Positions 17,744-27,465 of a DNA stretch of 64,000 nucleotides are shown here, piece by piece. The position numbers and the translations under genes were made by a program. Below the pieces are notes generated by a model, which was not told where the DNA came from, made no database searches, and worked only from the letters and a program-made list of their open reading frames with translations. Origin of the DNA: Streptomyces sp. CBMA291 (lineage in GTDB: Bacteria; Actinomycetota; Actinomycetes; Streptomycetales; Streptomycetaceae); NCBI RefSeq assembly GCF_014596525.1, contig NZ_MSJP01000031.1:1-64000 (forward strand), in the 5' to 3' direction. Each line of letters begins with the position of its first letter. Positions within the stretch are counted from its first letter, which is position 1.

Positions 17744-19108
17744 GTGGAGCAGCCCGCGCGCGGTGGAGAACCGACCGGCGCGGCAGGTGACGCTGCCGAG
17801 ACGCTCGACCATCCGCTGCCGGAAGGCGTACGGCGCAAGGTCGTGGCGCTGGTCGCCGACGCCTTCGGCGGGCTGACCGTCGCCGAGCTGCCCGCGCCGC
17901 TGCGGCAGTACGCCCGTTTCACCGCGAGCCGGCGGGCCAAGTTCGCCGGGAACGCGATGGCGGCGGCGCTGGAGAGCGATCCGCTGTTCCGTCAGCGGAT
18001 CGGCGAGCGCTTCCGGCAGGGCCATCCCGAACTGGCCGGGCCCGTGGAGAGCGGCACCCCGCCCGCCGCCGCCGACCCCGTGGACGTCGCGGCGGCGGCC
18101 TATGTGCTGCGCCCGCCGGGCTGGGTCAAGCTGGTGGCCGCCGCGGGCGAGGAGGCCCAGCGCGCCGACGCCGAGCGGGCCGACGAGGCCGGGCGGCGCG
18201 AGGTGGAGCGGCTGCGCGAGGAACTGGCCGCCGCCCGGGAGCGCATCCGCACCGAGACCGAGCAGCTCCGGCACGACCTGGAGGCTGCCCGCAAGGAGAC
18301 CGAGGCGCTGCATCGCAAGCTGCGCAGCGCCCAGAGCGACGTGAAGCGGGGCGAGGCCGCGCTGCGCCGGGTGCGGGGGGAGACCGAGGCGGCGCGGACG
18401 GAGGCGGCGGCGCAGGTGTCGGCCGCCGAGAGCGAGAGCAGGCGGCTGAAGGCGCGGCTCGGCGAGGTCGAGGCGGCCCTTGAGGCGAGCCGCAGGACGG
18501 CCCGCGAGGGGCGTTCGGTGGAGGACATGCGGCTGAGGCTGCTGCTCGACACGGTCCTCGACGCGGCGCAGGGGCTCCGGCGCGAGCTGGCGCTGCCGCC
18601 GGTCTCGCTGCATCCGGCCGATCTGGTGGACGCGGTGGAGCCGGGGCGGATGTCCCCGAAGGACATCGCGGCGCGGGCGCTCTCGGAGACCGATCCGGCG
18701 CTGCTCGACCAGCTGCTGGCGCTGCCTCAGGCCCATCTGGTCGTCGACGGCTACAACGTCACCAAGACCGGCTATCCGACGATGCCGCTGGAGAAGCAGC
18801 GGCTGCGGCTGCTCGGCAGCCTCTCGGCGCTCGCGGCCCGTTCGGGCGCCGAGGTGACCTGCGTCTTCGACGGGGCGGAGCTGGCGGCGCCGGTGCTGCT
18901 CGCGCCGCCGCGCGGGGTGCGGGTGCTGTTCTCCAAACCGGGGGTGACGGCGGACGAGCTGATCCGTCAGCTGGTACGGGCGGAGCCGGGGGGCCGGCCG
19001 GTCGTGGTGGTCTCCACCGATCGCGAGGTGGCCGACGGGGTGGCGAAGGCGGGGGCGCGTCCGGTGGCGTCCGCCTTGTTGTTGAAGCGGCTTTCGCGGC
19101 TCTCGTGA
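17744..19108 (+). CDS. NYN (PIN-like) domain RNA-binding protein with coiled coil
   Basis: 454 residues from GTG 17744. Residues about 25-110 form an N-terminal helical region (ARFTASRRAKFAGNAMAAAL). Residues about 145-265 are a long Glu/Arg/Ala-rich coiled coil. The C-terminal NYN domain (about 325-450) starts with LVVDGYNVTKTGYP and has VTCVFDGAE and VVVVSTDREVADG, keeping acidic residues expected of a metal-dependent ribonuclease like YacP/Rae1. It probably acts in RNA cleavage or decay; the target is unknown. Confidence 0.85.
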   Translation: MEQPARGGEPTGAAGDAAETLDHPLPEGVRRKVVALVADAFGGLTVAELPAPLRQYARFTASRRAKFAGNAMAAALESDPLFRQRIGERFRQGHPELAGPVESGTPPAAADPVDVAAAAYVLRPPGWVKLVAAAGEEAQRADAERADEAGRREVERLREELAAARERIRTETEQLRHDLEAARKETEALHRKLRSAQSDVKRGEAALRRVRGETEAARTEAAAQVSAAESESRRLKARLGEVEAALEASRRTAREGRSVEDMRLRLLLDTVLDAAQGLRRELALPPVSLHPADLVDAVEPGRMSPKDIAARALSETDPALLDQLLALPQAHLVVDGYNVTKTGYPTMPLEKQRLRLLGSLSALAARSGAEVTCVFDGAELAAPVLLAPPRGVRVLFSKPGVTADELIRQLVRAEPGGRPVVVVSTDREVADGVAKAGARPVASALLLKRLSRLS

Positions 19109-19228
19109 CGCATCGCAACTCCTGGGCGTAATGCCCGGATTATGGGTGGCGCACCGTCAAGTTGCCCTCACTGCCCGTGCGATATGTGTAAAGAAAACAG
19201 GCGAGAGCGATATTTTTGCCGGTGGGAT

Positions 19229-19258
19229 TTGAACTGATCACAACTTGGTCACTAGGGT
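19229..19258 (+). promoter_or_regulatory. Putative housekeeping promoter for the first NlpC/P60 gene
   Basis: TTGAAC (19229-19234) and TAGGGT (19253-19258) with an 18-nt spacer fit the HrdB consensus well. They sit in a 256-bp gap that is more AT-rich than its surroundings. The implied leader is about 100 nt. Confidence 0.55.
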
Positions 19259-19364
19259 CGGCCTTCGAACCTTCGCGCGGTCGACCATCCATCCGGGGTG
19301 GCAGCGGAGGAACCGCCTGCCCCTGACCGGTTGGGCGGCTCTGAGGAAGAAGGAGATCGCCTTC

Positions 19365-20411
19365 GTGGCGTCCCACCGTCGACCCAAGCAGCCGAGCCGC
19401 ACCCGCGTGACCGTGCTCACCGCGACCGCCGCAGCCGCCGTCGCCCTCTCCGCCCAGTCCGGAGCCCAGGCAGCCCCCAAGCCCAAGATCGACGAGGTCA
19501 AGGCGAAGGTCGACGCCCTGAACCACGAGGCCGAAGAGGCCACCGAGCAGTACAACCTCGCCGAAGAGCGCCGCACGACCCTCCAGAAGGAGATCGGCGC
19601 CCTCCAGGACAAGGTGGCCCGGGGCCAGCAGGAACTCAACACCCTGCGTGACCAGATCGGTTCGGTCGCCAGCGCCCAGTACCGCTCCGGCGGCATCGAC
19701 CCGGCCCTTCAGCTCTTCCTCTCCGCCGACCCGGACACCTATCTCGACAAGGCGTCCGCGATCGACCAGCTGAGCGCCCAGCAGGCCGACGTCCTCACCT
19801 CGATCCAGGCCAAGCAGCGCACCCTCGCGCAGCAGCGCGCCGAGGCCGGCACGAAGCTGGCCGACCTTGAGGACGTCCGCAAGACCCTCGGCGCCAAGAA
19901 GAAGAAGTTCCAGGGCAAGCTGGCCGAGGCCCGCACGCTCCTGAACACCCTGACGGCCGCCGAGCGGGCCAAGATGCAGGAGCAGGAGCGGCAGAAGGAG
20001 CAGCGCGCCAGCCGCGCCGCCACCGACCGCGTCGAACTCGGCAACGAGGTCCCCGCGAACGGCTTCGGCGCCGCCGCCCTCGCCGCCGCCCACACCCGCC
20101 TCGGCATGCCGTACGCCTCCGGCCACGAGGGCCCCTCCTCGTTCGACTGCTCGGGTCTGACCCAGTGGGCCTACGGCAAGGCGGGCGTCGGCCTCTCCCG
20201 GGTCACCTACACGCAGCAGAACGACGGCGTGAAGATCAGCCGCAGCCAGCTCAAGCCCGGCGACCTGGTCTTCTTCAACGGCCTCTCGCACGTCGGCCTG
20301 TACGCGGGCAACAACACGATCCTGCACGCCCCCAAGCCGGGCGCGAACGTGCGCTACGAGTCGATGAACTACATGGGCACGTTCCAGTTCGGCGTGCGCA
20401 TCGCGGGCTGA
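19365..20411 (+). CDS. Secreted NlpC/P60 peptidoglycan hydrolase
   Basis: 348 residues from GTG 19365 with AAGGAG upstream. Signal peptide (about 1-38), long coiled coil (about 40-205), then the NlpC/P60 domain (about 235-348). The catalytic cysteine is in SFDCSGLTQWAYG, the His in LSHVGLYAG, and the third polar residue follows in ILHAPKPGA. It should cleave stem-peptide bonds such as D-Glu-meso-DAP during growth or division. Homologous to the RipC/Rv2190c family, which also neighbours trpD and pimB in mycobacteria. A paralogue follows directly. Confidence 0.93.
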   Translation: MASHRRPKQPSRTRVTVLTATAAAAVALSAQSGAQAAPKPKIDEVKAKVDALNHEAEEATEQYNLAEERRTTLQKEIGALQDKVARGQQELNTLRDQIGSVASAQYRSGGIDPALQLFLSADPDTYLDKASAIDQLSAQQADVLTSIQAKQRTLAQQRAEAGTKLADLEDVRKTLGAKKKKFQGKLAEARTLLNTLTAAERAKMQEQERQKEQRASRAATDRVELGNEVPANGFGAAALAAAHTRLGMPYASGHEGPSSFDCSGLTQWAYGKAGVGLSRVTYTQQNDGVKISRSQLKPGDLVFFNGLSHVGLYAGNNTILHAPKPGANVRYESMNYMGTFQFGVRIAG

Positions 20412-20474
20412 CGCCCCCGCGACCCGCCCCGCGACACCGCCCGAACGGGTGGTTCGCATCGGCCTCTGCCGACT

Positions 20475-20513
20475 GACGCCCCGCCGGTGACCTGTGGTCT
20501 CCGGCGGGGCGTC
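20475..20513 (+). terminator. Terminator between the two NlpC/P60 genes
   Basis: A 13-bp perfect stem (20475-20487 with 20501-20513) and 13-nt loop followed by ACTTTAT. Confidence 0.8.
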
Positions 20514-20606
20514 ACTTTATGTGCCTTTCGCCTTCGTTGGACGCGGGCCGCGCAACGGCTACTCTCTGCCGCGCCAGTCTGCGTAGAGCCGAACGGAGCG
20601 CGATTC

Positions 20607-21620
20607 GTGGCGTCCCACCGCCGACCCGCCGCCAGGGTCACCGTCCTCACCGCCGCCGCGGCCACCGCCGCCGCGTCCCTCGGGGCCGTCCCCGCGAGCG
20701 CCGACCCCGGGACGGGAACCGCCGCCACCCGCGCCACCGTCGACCGTCTCTTCGAGGAGGCGGAGAAGGCCACCGAGGGCTACAACCAGGCGGACGAGAA
20801 GGCGGACGCGCTGCGCCGGACGGTCTCCCAGGCACAGGACGCCCTCGCCCGCGGCCAGGAGCGCGTCAACCGCATGCGGGGCGCCCTCGGCTCGGCCGCC
20901 GGAGCCCAGTACCGCTCCGGCGGCATCGATCCCTCCCTCGCCCTGCTGCTCTCCTCCGACCCCGACACCTATCTCGACCGGGCCGCCACCCTCGACCGCC
21001 TCACCACCCGGCAGAGCACCGTCCTCGGCGAACTCCGCCGGGAGCGGCGAAGGCTCGACCAGCGACGGGCCGAGGGCCGCCAGGCCCTCGCCGAGCTGGA
21101 ACGCAGCCGCGCCGAGGTCGCCCGCCACAAGCGGACCGTCGAACACAAACTCGCCGAGGCCCGCCGGGTGCTCGCCCGCCTCACCGCCGCACAGCGCGCC
21201 GACTTCGACCGGGGCTCCCGCTCCGGCGGACGCGCCGGGGAACTGCCGCCGCTCGCCGACCTCGGCCCGGCCTCCTCCCGCGCCGCCGCCGCGGTGCTCG
21301 CCGCCCGCAGCGTGATCGGCAGGCCGTACGTGTGGGGCGCCACGGGACCGTCCGCCTTCGACTGCTCGGGCCTGATGGTCTGGGCGTACCGGCAGGCGGG
21401 CGTCAGCCTGCCCCGCACCTCCCAGGCCCAGCGGTACGCGGGCCGTCAGGTGCCGCTCTCCCAGGCCCAGCCCGGCGACCTCGTCACCTACCGGGGCGAC
21501 GCCAGCCATGTCGCCCTCTACGCGGGCAACGGCCAGGTCATCCACGCCCCCTACCCGGGCGCCCGGGTCCGCTACGACCCGGTGAACATGATGTCGCACA
21601 TCACGGTCACACGGGTCTGA
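20607..21620 (+). CDS. Secreted NlpC/P60 peptidoglycan hydrolase, second copy
   Basis: 337 residues from GTG 20607; the ASHRRP start matches the first copy. Signal peptide, coiled coil (about 40-200) with the shared QYRSGGID segment, and an NlpC/P60 domain with AFDCSGLMVWAYR (catalytic Cys), ASHVALYAGNG (His) and VIHAPYPGA. Clearly a tandem duplicate of the gene at 19365, but diverged and separated by its own terminator and a TTGGAC-17-TACTCT promoter-like pair near 20536-20564. Independent regulation is likely. Confidence 0.92.
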   Translation: MASHRRPAARVTVLTAAAATAAASLGAVPASADPGTGTAATRATVDRLFEEAEKATEGYNQADEKADALRRTVSQAQDALARGQERVNRMRGALGSAAGAQYRSGGIDPSLALLLSSDPDTYLDRAATLDRLTTRQSTVLGELRRERRRLDQRRAEGRQALAELERSRAEVARHKRTVEHKLAEARRVLARLTAAQRADFDRGSRSGGRAGELPPLADLGPASSRAAAAVLAARSVIGRPYVWGATGPSAFDCSGLMVWAYRQAGVSLPRTSQAQRYAGRQVPLSQAQPGDLVTYRGDASHVALYAGNGQVIHAPYPGARVRYDPVNMMSHITVTRV

Positions 21621-21760
21621 GCGGGGCCTGAGCGGGGTTTGAGGGAGAGGCCCGAGAGGGGGCGGAGCCGCCCGCTCCGGCGAGGCCGAGGCGCCGGGCT
21701 CCGCCGCGCGGCGGCCCCGCCGGCCGCGTCACCCGTCCCCTCGACCGTACGATCGGAGGC

Positions 21761-22984
21761 GTGGCAGGTCAGGGGTGTGGAGCGCGGCGGCCGGTGGCCG
21801 GCTGGCTGCCGGTCCTGCTGCTCGTCCTCGCCGGGCTCGTCGGCTGCACCGCGAAACCGCCCGCCGAACCGGCCACCCGGGAGGCGCAGGCCCTTCTCGA
21901 CCGGTACGCCCACGCGCTCCTCGCCCGCGACGAGCCCGGCTACCTCGCCGCGCTCGACCCCGGCTACGCCCCGACCGCGCTCACCGTCTACCGGCGGCTC
22001 GCCGCCGTGCCGCTCGACGGCTGGACGTACCGGGTCACCGGCACCGAACGCACCGCCCCCGACCGGATCACCGCCCGCGCCGAACTCGGCTACCGGCTGA
22101 CCGGTCACGACCGGCGGCCCGCCACCGGCGCCCGGGTCCTCGACCTCGTCCGGCGCGGCGGACGCTGGTACGTCACCGGCGACCGGCCCGACCGGGGCGC
22201 GCCCCGGCAGCTGTGGGAGCAGGGGGACGTGACGCCCGTCCAGGGCTCCCGCTCGCTCGTCCTCGGCGTCGGGCAGAGCGCCGAGCGGCTCCGGGAGATC
22301 GCCGGGGCGGCCGACCGCGCGGTCCCCGTCGCCGCCGCCTCCTGGCCCGGGGACTGGGACCGGAAGCTCGTCGTCCTCGTCCCCGCCACCCTCGACGGCA
22401 TGGGTGAACTCCTCGGCGCGCCGGGCTCCGGCTACCGGGGCATCGCCGCCGTCACCACGGGGGAGACCCGGGGCGGTACGGACGCCCCGGCGGACCGGGT
22501 GATCGTCAACCCGGAGGCGTACGGGCTGCTGGGCGACTTCGGCCGGCAGTTCGTCCTCACCCATGAGACCGTCCATGTCGCCACCCGCGCCGCCACCACC
22601 CCGGCCACCCCCGTCTGGCTCTCCGAGGGCTTCGCCGACTGGGTCGCCTACCGGGGCGCGGGCCGCACTCCGGCGCAGGCGGCGCCCGAGCTGCGCCGCG
22701 CGGTCCTGGCGGGGGAGGTGCCCGCCCGGCTGCCCGAGGACGAGGAGTTCTCCTTCGGCGGGGACGCGGAGGCGCTGGCGCGGGCGTACGAGGGCGGCTG
22801 GCTGGCCTGCGCGCTGATCGCGAACCGCTGGGGCGAGGAGCGGCTGACCGCGTTCTACCGCGCGGTCGGGGCGGCGGCGTCCCGGGAGGGTGCGGTGGAG
22901 GCGGCCCTGCGGGAGGTCCTGGGCACCACCCCGGAGCGGTTCACCGCCGACTGGCGGGCGTACGTCCGGGAGCGGCTGGGCTGA
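21761..22984 (+). CDS. Lipoprotein with HExxH metallopeptidase-like motif
   Basis: 407 residues from GTG 21761. Signal peptide with lipobox-like LVGC (Cys about 28). Residues about 40-165 resemble an NTF2-like domain. The C-terminal part has LTHETVHVATR with HETVH and, about 20 residues on, WLSEGFADW supplying a third zinc ligand, a gluzincin pattern as in peptidase MA families. Probably a membrane-tethered zinc protease of unknown substrate. TACGAT 7 nt before the GTG suggests a leaderless mRNA. Confidence 0.78.
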   Translation: MAGQGCGARRPVAGWLPVLLLVLAGLVGCTAKPPAEPATREAQALLDRYAHALLARDEPGYLAALDPGYAPTALTVYRRLAAVPLDGWTYRVTGTERTAPDRITARAELGYRLTGHDRRPATGARVLDLVRRGGRWYVTGDRPDRGAPRQLWEQGDVTPVQGSRSLVLGVGQSAERLREIAGAADRAVPVAAASWPGDWDRKLVVLVPATLDGMGELLGAPGSGYRGIAAVTTGETRGGTDAPADRVIVNPEAYGLLGDFGRQFVLTHETVHVATRAATTPATPVWLSEGFADWVAYRGAGRTPAQAAPELRRAVLAGEVPARLPEDEEFSFGGDAEALARAYEGGWLACALIANRWGEERLTAFYRAVGAAASREGAVEAALREVLGTTPERFTADWRAYVRERLG

Positions 22985-23015
22985 CCCGGGCCCGGTCCGG
23001 TCCGGTGTCGGGGTG

Positions 23016-24185
23016 TCAGAGGACGCCCACCAGCACGATGACCAGGGCGGGCAGGGCGATGAAGACCGTGCCGAGGTAGACGGCGAGGACCCAGCGGTGC
23101 TCGGCGGCGACCCGGGCCAGGTTCTCGGCGCAGTACAGCGGTACGGGACGCAGGAGCGGGATCACGTAGATCACGACGATGGCGAAGAGGTTGTAGATCA
23201 GATGGACGAAGGCGGCTTGCAGGCCGATCTTCGCGTCCGGTCCGGCGCCCGCGAAGGCGGCGAAGACCACGGTGAACGTGGTGCCTAGGTTGGAGCCGAC
23301 GACCACCGGATACACCTGCGCCGGGGTCAGGATGCCCGCTCCCGCGAAGGGGACGAGGACGGAGGTGGTGATCGTGGAGGACTGGGTGACGACGGTGACC
23401 GCCATGCCCGAGGCCATGGCGAGGTAGGCGTTGCGGCCGACGGCCCTGACCAGGATGTCCCTGGCCCTGCCGACCATCAGCAGCTTGAGCAGCCTTCCCA
23501 GGTAGCGGACGGCGACCAGGATGAGCAGGGCGCCGATCACGATGGTGAACAGCGGGCCCAGGGTGCTGCTGATGTGCGAGGTCGCCTGGATCACGCCGTG
23601 TTCCACCGGCCGGGTGGCCGCCCGGATGACGTTGAAGTGGGCGGGGTTCGGCAGCCAGTCCCTGCCGTACAGGGCGTCGGTGAGTGCTCCGCTGATGCCC
23701 CGCAGCGGATGCCAGATCAGTTCGACGGGGAAGAAGACGAGCAGCGCGAGCCAGTTGTAGAAGTCGTGGACGGTCGAGGCGCCGAGCGCCCTGCGGAACT
23801 CCGCGCGGTCGCCGATGAAGGTCAGGGCGACCAGGCTCGTCGTGACGGTGGTGCCGACGTTCGCGCCGAGGATGATGGGGATCGCGCCCTCGATGGGCAG
23901 TGCGCCCGAGCCGACGGCGGTGACGGCGATGGCCGTCGTCGTGGTCGACGACTGGATGAGGACCGTGCCGAGGACGCCGACGCTGAGTCCGACCCAGGGG
24001 TGCGCGGCGAAGGCGAACATGGTGTGCGCCGCGTCGGTGCCGAGCCCCGCGAAGCCCCGGCTGATGATGCTCACGGCGCAGATCAGCAGGTAGATCAGCC
24101 CGGCGACACCGCACCAGCCGAGGACTTGGGTCCACAGGGGGAGCCGAAGGGCTTCGGCGCCGCGCTCGGTCGTGGCCTCCGCCAT
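23016..24185 (-). CDS. Na+/phosphate cotransporter family protein
   Basis: 389 residues from ATG 24185. About eight to nine membrane helices and the duplicated PNaS signature: VLIQSSTTTTAIAV near residue 80 and VVTQSSTITTSVLVP near 265, with paired GANVGTT and GSNLGTT segments. This is the SLC34/NptA fold and is expected to move phosphate with sodium. No PhoU domain is attached. TAGCCT 6 nt before the ATG suggests a leaderless mRNA. The upstream gap 24186-24321 has short GGTCGGCC repeats. Confidence 0.9.
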   Translation of the reverse strand: MAEATTERGAEALRLPLWTQVLGWCGVAGLIYLLICAVSIISRGFAGLGTDAAHTMFAFAAHPWVGLSVGVLGTVLIQSSTTTTAIAVTAVGSGALPIEGAIPIILGANVGTTVTTSLVALTFIGDRAEFRRALGASTVHDFYNWLALLVFFPVELIWHPLRGISGALTDALYGRDWLPNPAHFNVIRAATRPVEHGVIQATSHISSTLGPLFTIVIGALLILVAVRYLGRLLKLLMVGRARDILVRAVGRNAYLAMASGMAVTVVTQSSTITTSVLVPFAGAGILTPAQVYPVVVGSNLGTTFTVVFAAFAGAGPDAKIGLQAAFVHLIYNLFAIVVIYVIPLLRPVPLYCAENLARVAAEHRWVLAVYLGTVFIALPALVIVLVGVL

Positions 24186-24321
24186 GGCCCCAGGCTACGA
24201 GCGCCAGCCGGGGGACGCGCGGGGCCGAGCGCCGTACGGGTGCGGGGGCCTGTCGGCCGGACCTGCGCTCGACGGTCGGCCGGTCGGCCGGTCGGTCGGT
24301 GAGCCGGTCTGCGGTCCGTCG

Positions 24322-26022
24322 TCAGCCGGTGGGCTGGATGCCGGTCGACGGGGTGCCGTTCGGCTGGATGCCTGTCGACGAGGTGCCTGTCGACGAGGTG
24401 CTCGTCGGCGGGGTGGCGGTCCGCTGGAGGAGGGAGATCCCGTCCCGCTTCTCGATCAGCCGGTAGCCGGGCACGTCGGAGCCCGCTTCCAGCAGGTTTC
24501 CGGTGGCGCAGGCGGGGTCGGTGTTGTCGGTGTCGTCGTAGATCAGCCAGCGGGGCGGTTCCTCCGGGGGGAAGGACCGGGGGAAGAGGCAGACCTCGCT
24601 GACCGTGGTCCGGTCCATGAGCTGGGCGGCCAGCCGGTTCGACGCGGCCACCGTGGTGCCGTCGGGGATCCTGCCGAGCAGTTCGTCGGCCGTCCTGGCG
24701 TGCGCGGACTCGCTCCACGTCCGGGGCAGGACCAGCTCGTGCAGGGGATGGGTGAAGAAGGTGACGCCCGTGACGACCGCGCCGAGGACACAGGCGGGCA
24801 GGACGCCCCGCGCACGGAGCCGGGCACCGACCGCCCCTCCGAAGCCGCCCCCGGAACCCCCTCCGACGCGGCTGCCGAAGCGGGCTCCGAGACGGCTCCC
24901 GAGCCCCGTACGGCCCGAGTCCACGGCGTGTATCGCGGCGGCGAAGGCGATGGGCATGAGGACCGCGCTGTAGTGGAAGTCCGTTCCCCAGTAGTACGGG
25001 TTCGAGGAGACGAAGCGCCAGCCGAGGGTCGGCAGTGCGACGAGCAGGATCGGGGAGCGGAGCGCCAGGAAGCCGGTGGGGGCGACGAGCATGAGGACCG
25101 TCAGCCACTTGACGGGGGGCCAGAGGACGCCGACCGCCTGGAGGAGGAGCCCCGCCTCCTCGGACGCCTCGGGCGGCCAGTAGGCGAACTGCCCGAGCGG
25201 ATTGAAGTACGGGAGGATCACCAGCATTTCCAGCGCCGTCGCGGCGACGCCGAAGACGGCCAGGGCGATGCCCGTGGTCCGGGCGCCCTTCCACGCCAGA
25301 TACGCGCCGATCGCGGCGACCGTGAGCCCCAGATCCTCCTTGACCAGGACCAGGGGCATGGCCCACAGGGCGGCCGCCCGCCAGTTCCGGCGCCCCGCCG
25401 CGCAGAGCGAGAGCGAGAGGAACGGCACCGCGAAGGCGACCTCGTGGAAGTCGAAACTCACGAGCTTCGCGAGCCCCCACGAGGCGCCGTAGGAAATGCC
25501 GACCCAGAGGGCGAATCCACGCCCCCGCACCTCGTACGCCCACTTCATCAGGGGGGCTATGGAGAACGCCACGAGCGCCGCCTGGCACACCAGCAGCGTG
25601 AAGCCGGAGGGGAAGAGCCTGTAGGCGGGTGCGAGCACCGCGAGGATCGGATGGAAATGATCCCCGAGCGTGTTGTAGTCCGGACCCTTCAGCGCCGAAT
25701 AGGGGGCGGTCCCGTTCGCGTAGGACTGCACGACCTGGGTGAAGATGCCCAGGTCGTATCCGGTGGAGAGGTTGGCCGCGTGACGTCGTGCCGAGAGCGC
25801 GAGATAAATCAGGAAGAATGTCCCGGACGTCGCGAAAGTGAGGGCCGAGAACTTTCGCGCCGTGAATTCCGGGGTGCCCTCCGGCGTGCTCCGAGGGGTG
25901 TTCCCGGGGTTTCTCTCCGGCGCTCCCTGGGTCCTCTCCCGGGCTCTCTCCGGGGCTGTTCCCCTCCCTCCCGTCCCCTGATGCGGAAGAAGCGTCTCGA
26001 CCGAGAGTTCCGGGTTATTCAT
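24322..26022 (-). CDS. DUF2079 polytopic membrane protein
   Basis: 566 residues from ATG 26022. A longer frame starts at 26085, but those 21 codons include TTA, TTT, TCT and CCT, unlike the rest, so the shorter start is preferred. About ten membrane helices; TGYDLGIFTQ and LGDHFHPILAVLAP are characteristic of DUF2079, a group related to GT-C glycosyltransferases. The last about 25 residues are Ser/Thr/Gly/Pro repeats (STGTSSTGIQPNG). An Arg/Gly/Ala-rich insertion occurs near residue 400. It follows the GT87 gene on the same strand. Probably envelope glycan synthesis; substrate unknown. Confidence 0.8.
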   Translation of the reverse strand: MNNPELSVETLLPHQGTGGRGTAPERARERTQGAPERNPGNTPRSTPEGTPEFTARKFSALTFATSGTFFLIYLALSARRHAANLSTGYDLGIFTQVVQSYANGTAPYSALKGPDYNTLGDHFHPILAVLAPAYRLFPSGFTLLVCQAALVAFSIAPLMKWAYEVRGRGFALWVGISYGASWGLAKLVSFDFHEVAFAVPFLSLSLCAAGRRNWRAAALWAMPLVLVKEDLGLTVAAIGAYLAWKGARTTGIALAVFGVAATALEMLVILPYFNPLGQFAYWPPEASEEAGLLLQAVGVLWPPVKWLTVLMLVAPTGFLALRSPILLVALPTLGWRFVSSNPYYWGTDFHYSAVLMPIAFAAAIHAVDSGRTGLGSRLGARFGSRVGGGSGGGFGGAVGARLRARGVLPACVLGAVVTGVTFFTHPLHELVLPRTWSESAHARTADELLGRIPDGTTVAASNRLAAQLMDRTTVSEVCLFPRSFPPEEPPRWLIYDDTDNTDPACATGNLLEAGSDVPGYRLIEKRDGISLLQRTATPPTSTSSTGTSSTGIQPNGTPSTGIQPTG

Positions 26023-26106
26023 GTCGGCAGAAGGCCCTAACGGAGAGATAAAGGTGTTCAGGGTAGCACCGGCCTGAACCGGCATTCGGAAGAGGTCGAT
26101 CCGCCC

Positions 26107-27375
26107 TCATCGGTACGACCCGGCCAGTTCCTTTTCCCGGTCCGGGTGGCCCGCCGGGGCGGGAACGTTCACCGGGTCGGTCTCCATCACCGTGTGCCGC
26201 CACAGGGTGCGGCAGGCGAGGAAGGCGGCGGCGACCAGCAGACCGTTGCGCAGGAAGAGCACGCCGACGCCCAGCGGATCGCTCTGTGTCACATGCCAGA
26301 ACCAGACGGGGTACTCGAACTGCGTGACGGCCGTCGCCCACAGCACCAGATGCGCCGGGAGCCGCATCCGGCTCGACCGGTAGGCCAGACAGACCGAGGC
26401 GAGGGCGAAGAGCCAGATCATGTACTGCGGCGAGATCACCCGGCTGGTCAGGGTGAAGAGGAGCACCGCGACGAAAGCAGCGTCGGCCGTCGTCGAGGAG
26501 GTGAAGCGCCGGGCCTTGAACCGCCACAGGACCAGCCAGCCGAACGCCGCGACCGTCAGCGCCATCGAGACGGCCGAGACCCAGGAGACGTATGGGCCGA
26601 GGAACTCCATCGAGCCGTAGTTCATCCGCGCCTCCCCCTCCCAGCCGAGGTTCCGGGCCACGTGGAAGACCATCGCCCCCAGCGACTCGACCTCCGTGCC
26701 CCGCTCGCTCTGGTACGAGAGGAAGGCGAGCGCCCCCGGCATCCACAGCGCGCACAGCAGCAGCACACCCGCCGCCGAGCCCGCCGCGACGAGCCAGGCA
26801 CGCCAGGTCGCCCGCCCCTTGGAGGTGCCCGTGAGCAGCAGCGCCGGCCAGATCTTCAGAGCCGCCCCGAAACCCGTGAGCAGCCCGAGGACCAGGGGGC
26901 TGCGGACGGCCGCGAGCAGGGCCGCCACCGCGACGGCGGCCACCATGATGTCGTAGCGGGCGTACGCGGTCGGGCCGAGCAGCGGGACCGCCGCGAGCCA
27001 GAGCCAGGCCCCCCGCATCGAACGGCCGGGGCGGCGGCCCGTGTGCAGGAGAAGCCCGAAGACGAGGGCGTCGCACGCGAGCGCGAGGACGAAGAAGGCG
27101 GACGCGTAGTCCAGGAACGGCAGCAGCGCGGGGGAGAGGATCGCGAGGGCGGCGGCCGGCGGGTACTGCCAGGTCACGTCGCCCATGGGGTACGTCCCCG
27201 TCTCCAGGACCTCGGCCCACGGCCGGTATATGGACTCCACCTCGGCCGTCGTGTCCGGGCCCGGCTGGACGATCACCTTGAACACGCACAGCAGGAGGAT
27301 GATCCGGGTCAGGCCCCAGAGCCCGAGGGGAAGTGCCGAGGTCGTGCGCGAGTGGTTCGCGGTGGCGCCCGTCAT
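26107..27375 (-). CDS. GT87 (DUF2029) polyprenol-phosphate-dependent mannosyltransferase-like protein
   Basis: 422 residues from ATG 27375 with AGGACGG upstream. About ten hydrophobic helices. The region after the first helix (TTAEVESIYRPWAEVLETG) and YPPAAALAILSP fit GT87 integral membrane transferases, which use polyprenyl-phosphate sugars on the outer side of the membrane. In M. tuberculosis a GT87 enzyme (Rv2181) lies in the same block and adds alpha-1,2-mannose to lipomannan. Here it is divergent from the PimB-type gene, so a role in phosphatidylinositol mannosides or related glycolipids is plausible but not shown. Confidence 0.8.
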   Translation of the reverse strand: MTGATANHSRTTSALPLGLWGLTRIILLLCVFKVIVQPGPDTTAEVESIYRPWAEVLETGTYPMGDVTWQYPPAAALAILSPALLPFLDYASAFFVLALACDALVFGLLLHTGRRPGRSMRGAWLWLAAVPLLGPTAYARYDIMVAAVAVAALLAAVRSPLVLGLLTGFGAALKIWPALLLTGTSKGRATWRAWLVAAGSAAGVLLLCALWMPGALAFLSYQSERGTEVESLGAMVFHVARNLGWEGEARMNYGSMEFLGPYVSWVSAVSMALTVAAFGWLVLWRFKARRFTSSTTADAAFVAVLLFTLTSRVISPQYMIWLFALASVCLAYRSSRMRLPAHLVLWATAVTQFEYPVWFWHVTQSDPLGVGVLFLRNGLLVAAAFLACRTLWRHTVMETDPVNVPAPAGHPDREKELAGSYR

Positions 27376-27465
27376 GCCCGTCCTGATGCCTGTCCTGTCG
27401 GCCCCGCTCACGCGGGGGAGTGGTGGTGCCGGGCGGTGGGTGCGCGCGCGGTACTGTCGGCCACG

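Noticed and set aside
19109..19364. Possible c-di-AMP (ydaO) riboswitch before the first NlpC/P60 gene
   Set aside because: Such elements precede some streptomycete wall hydrolases, but the conserved core sequences could not be found here; only a promoter-like pair is seen.
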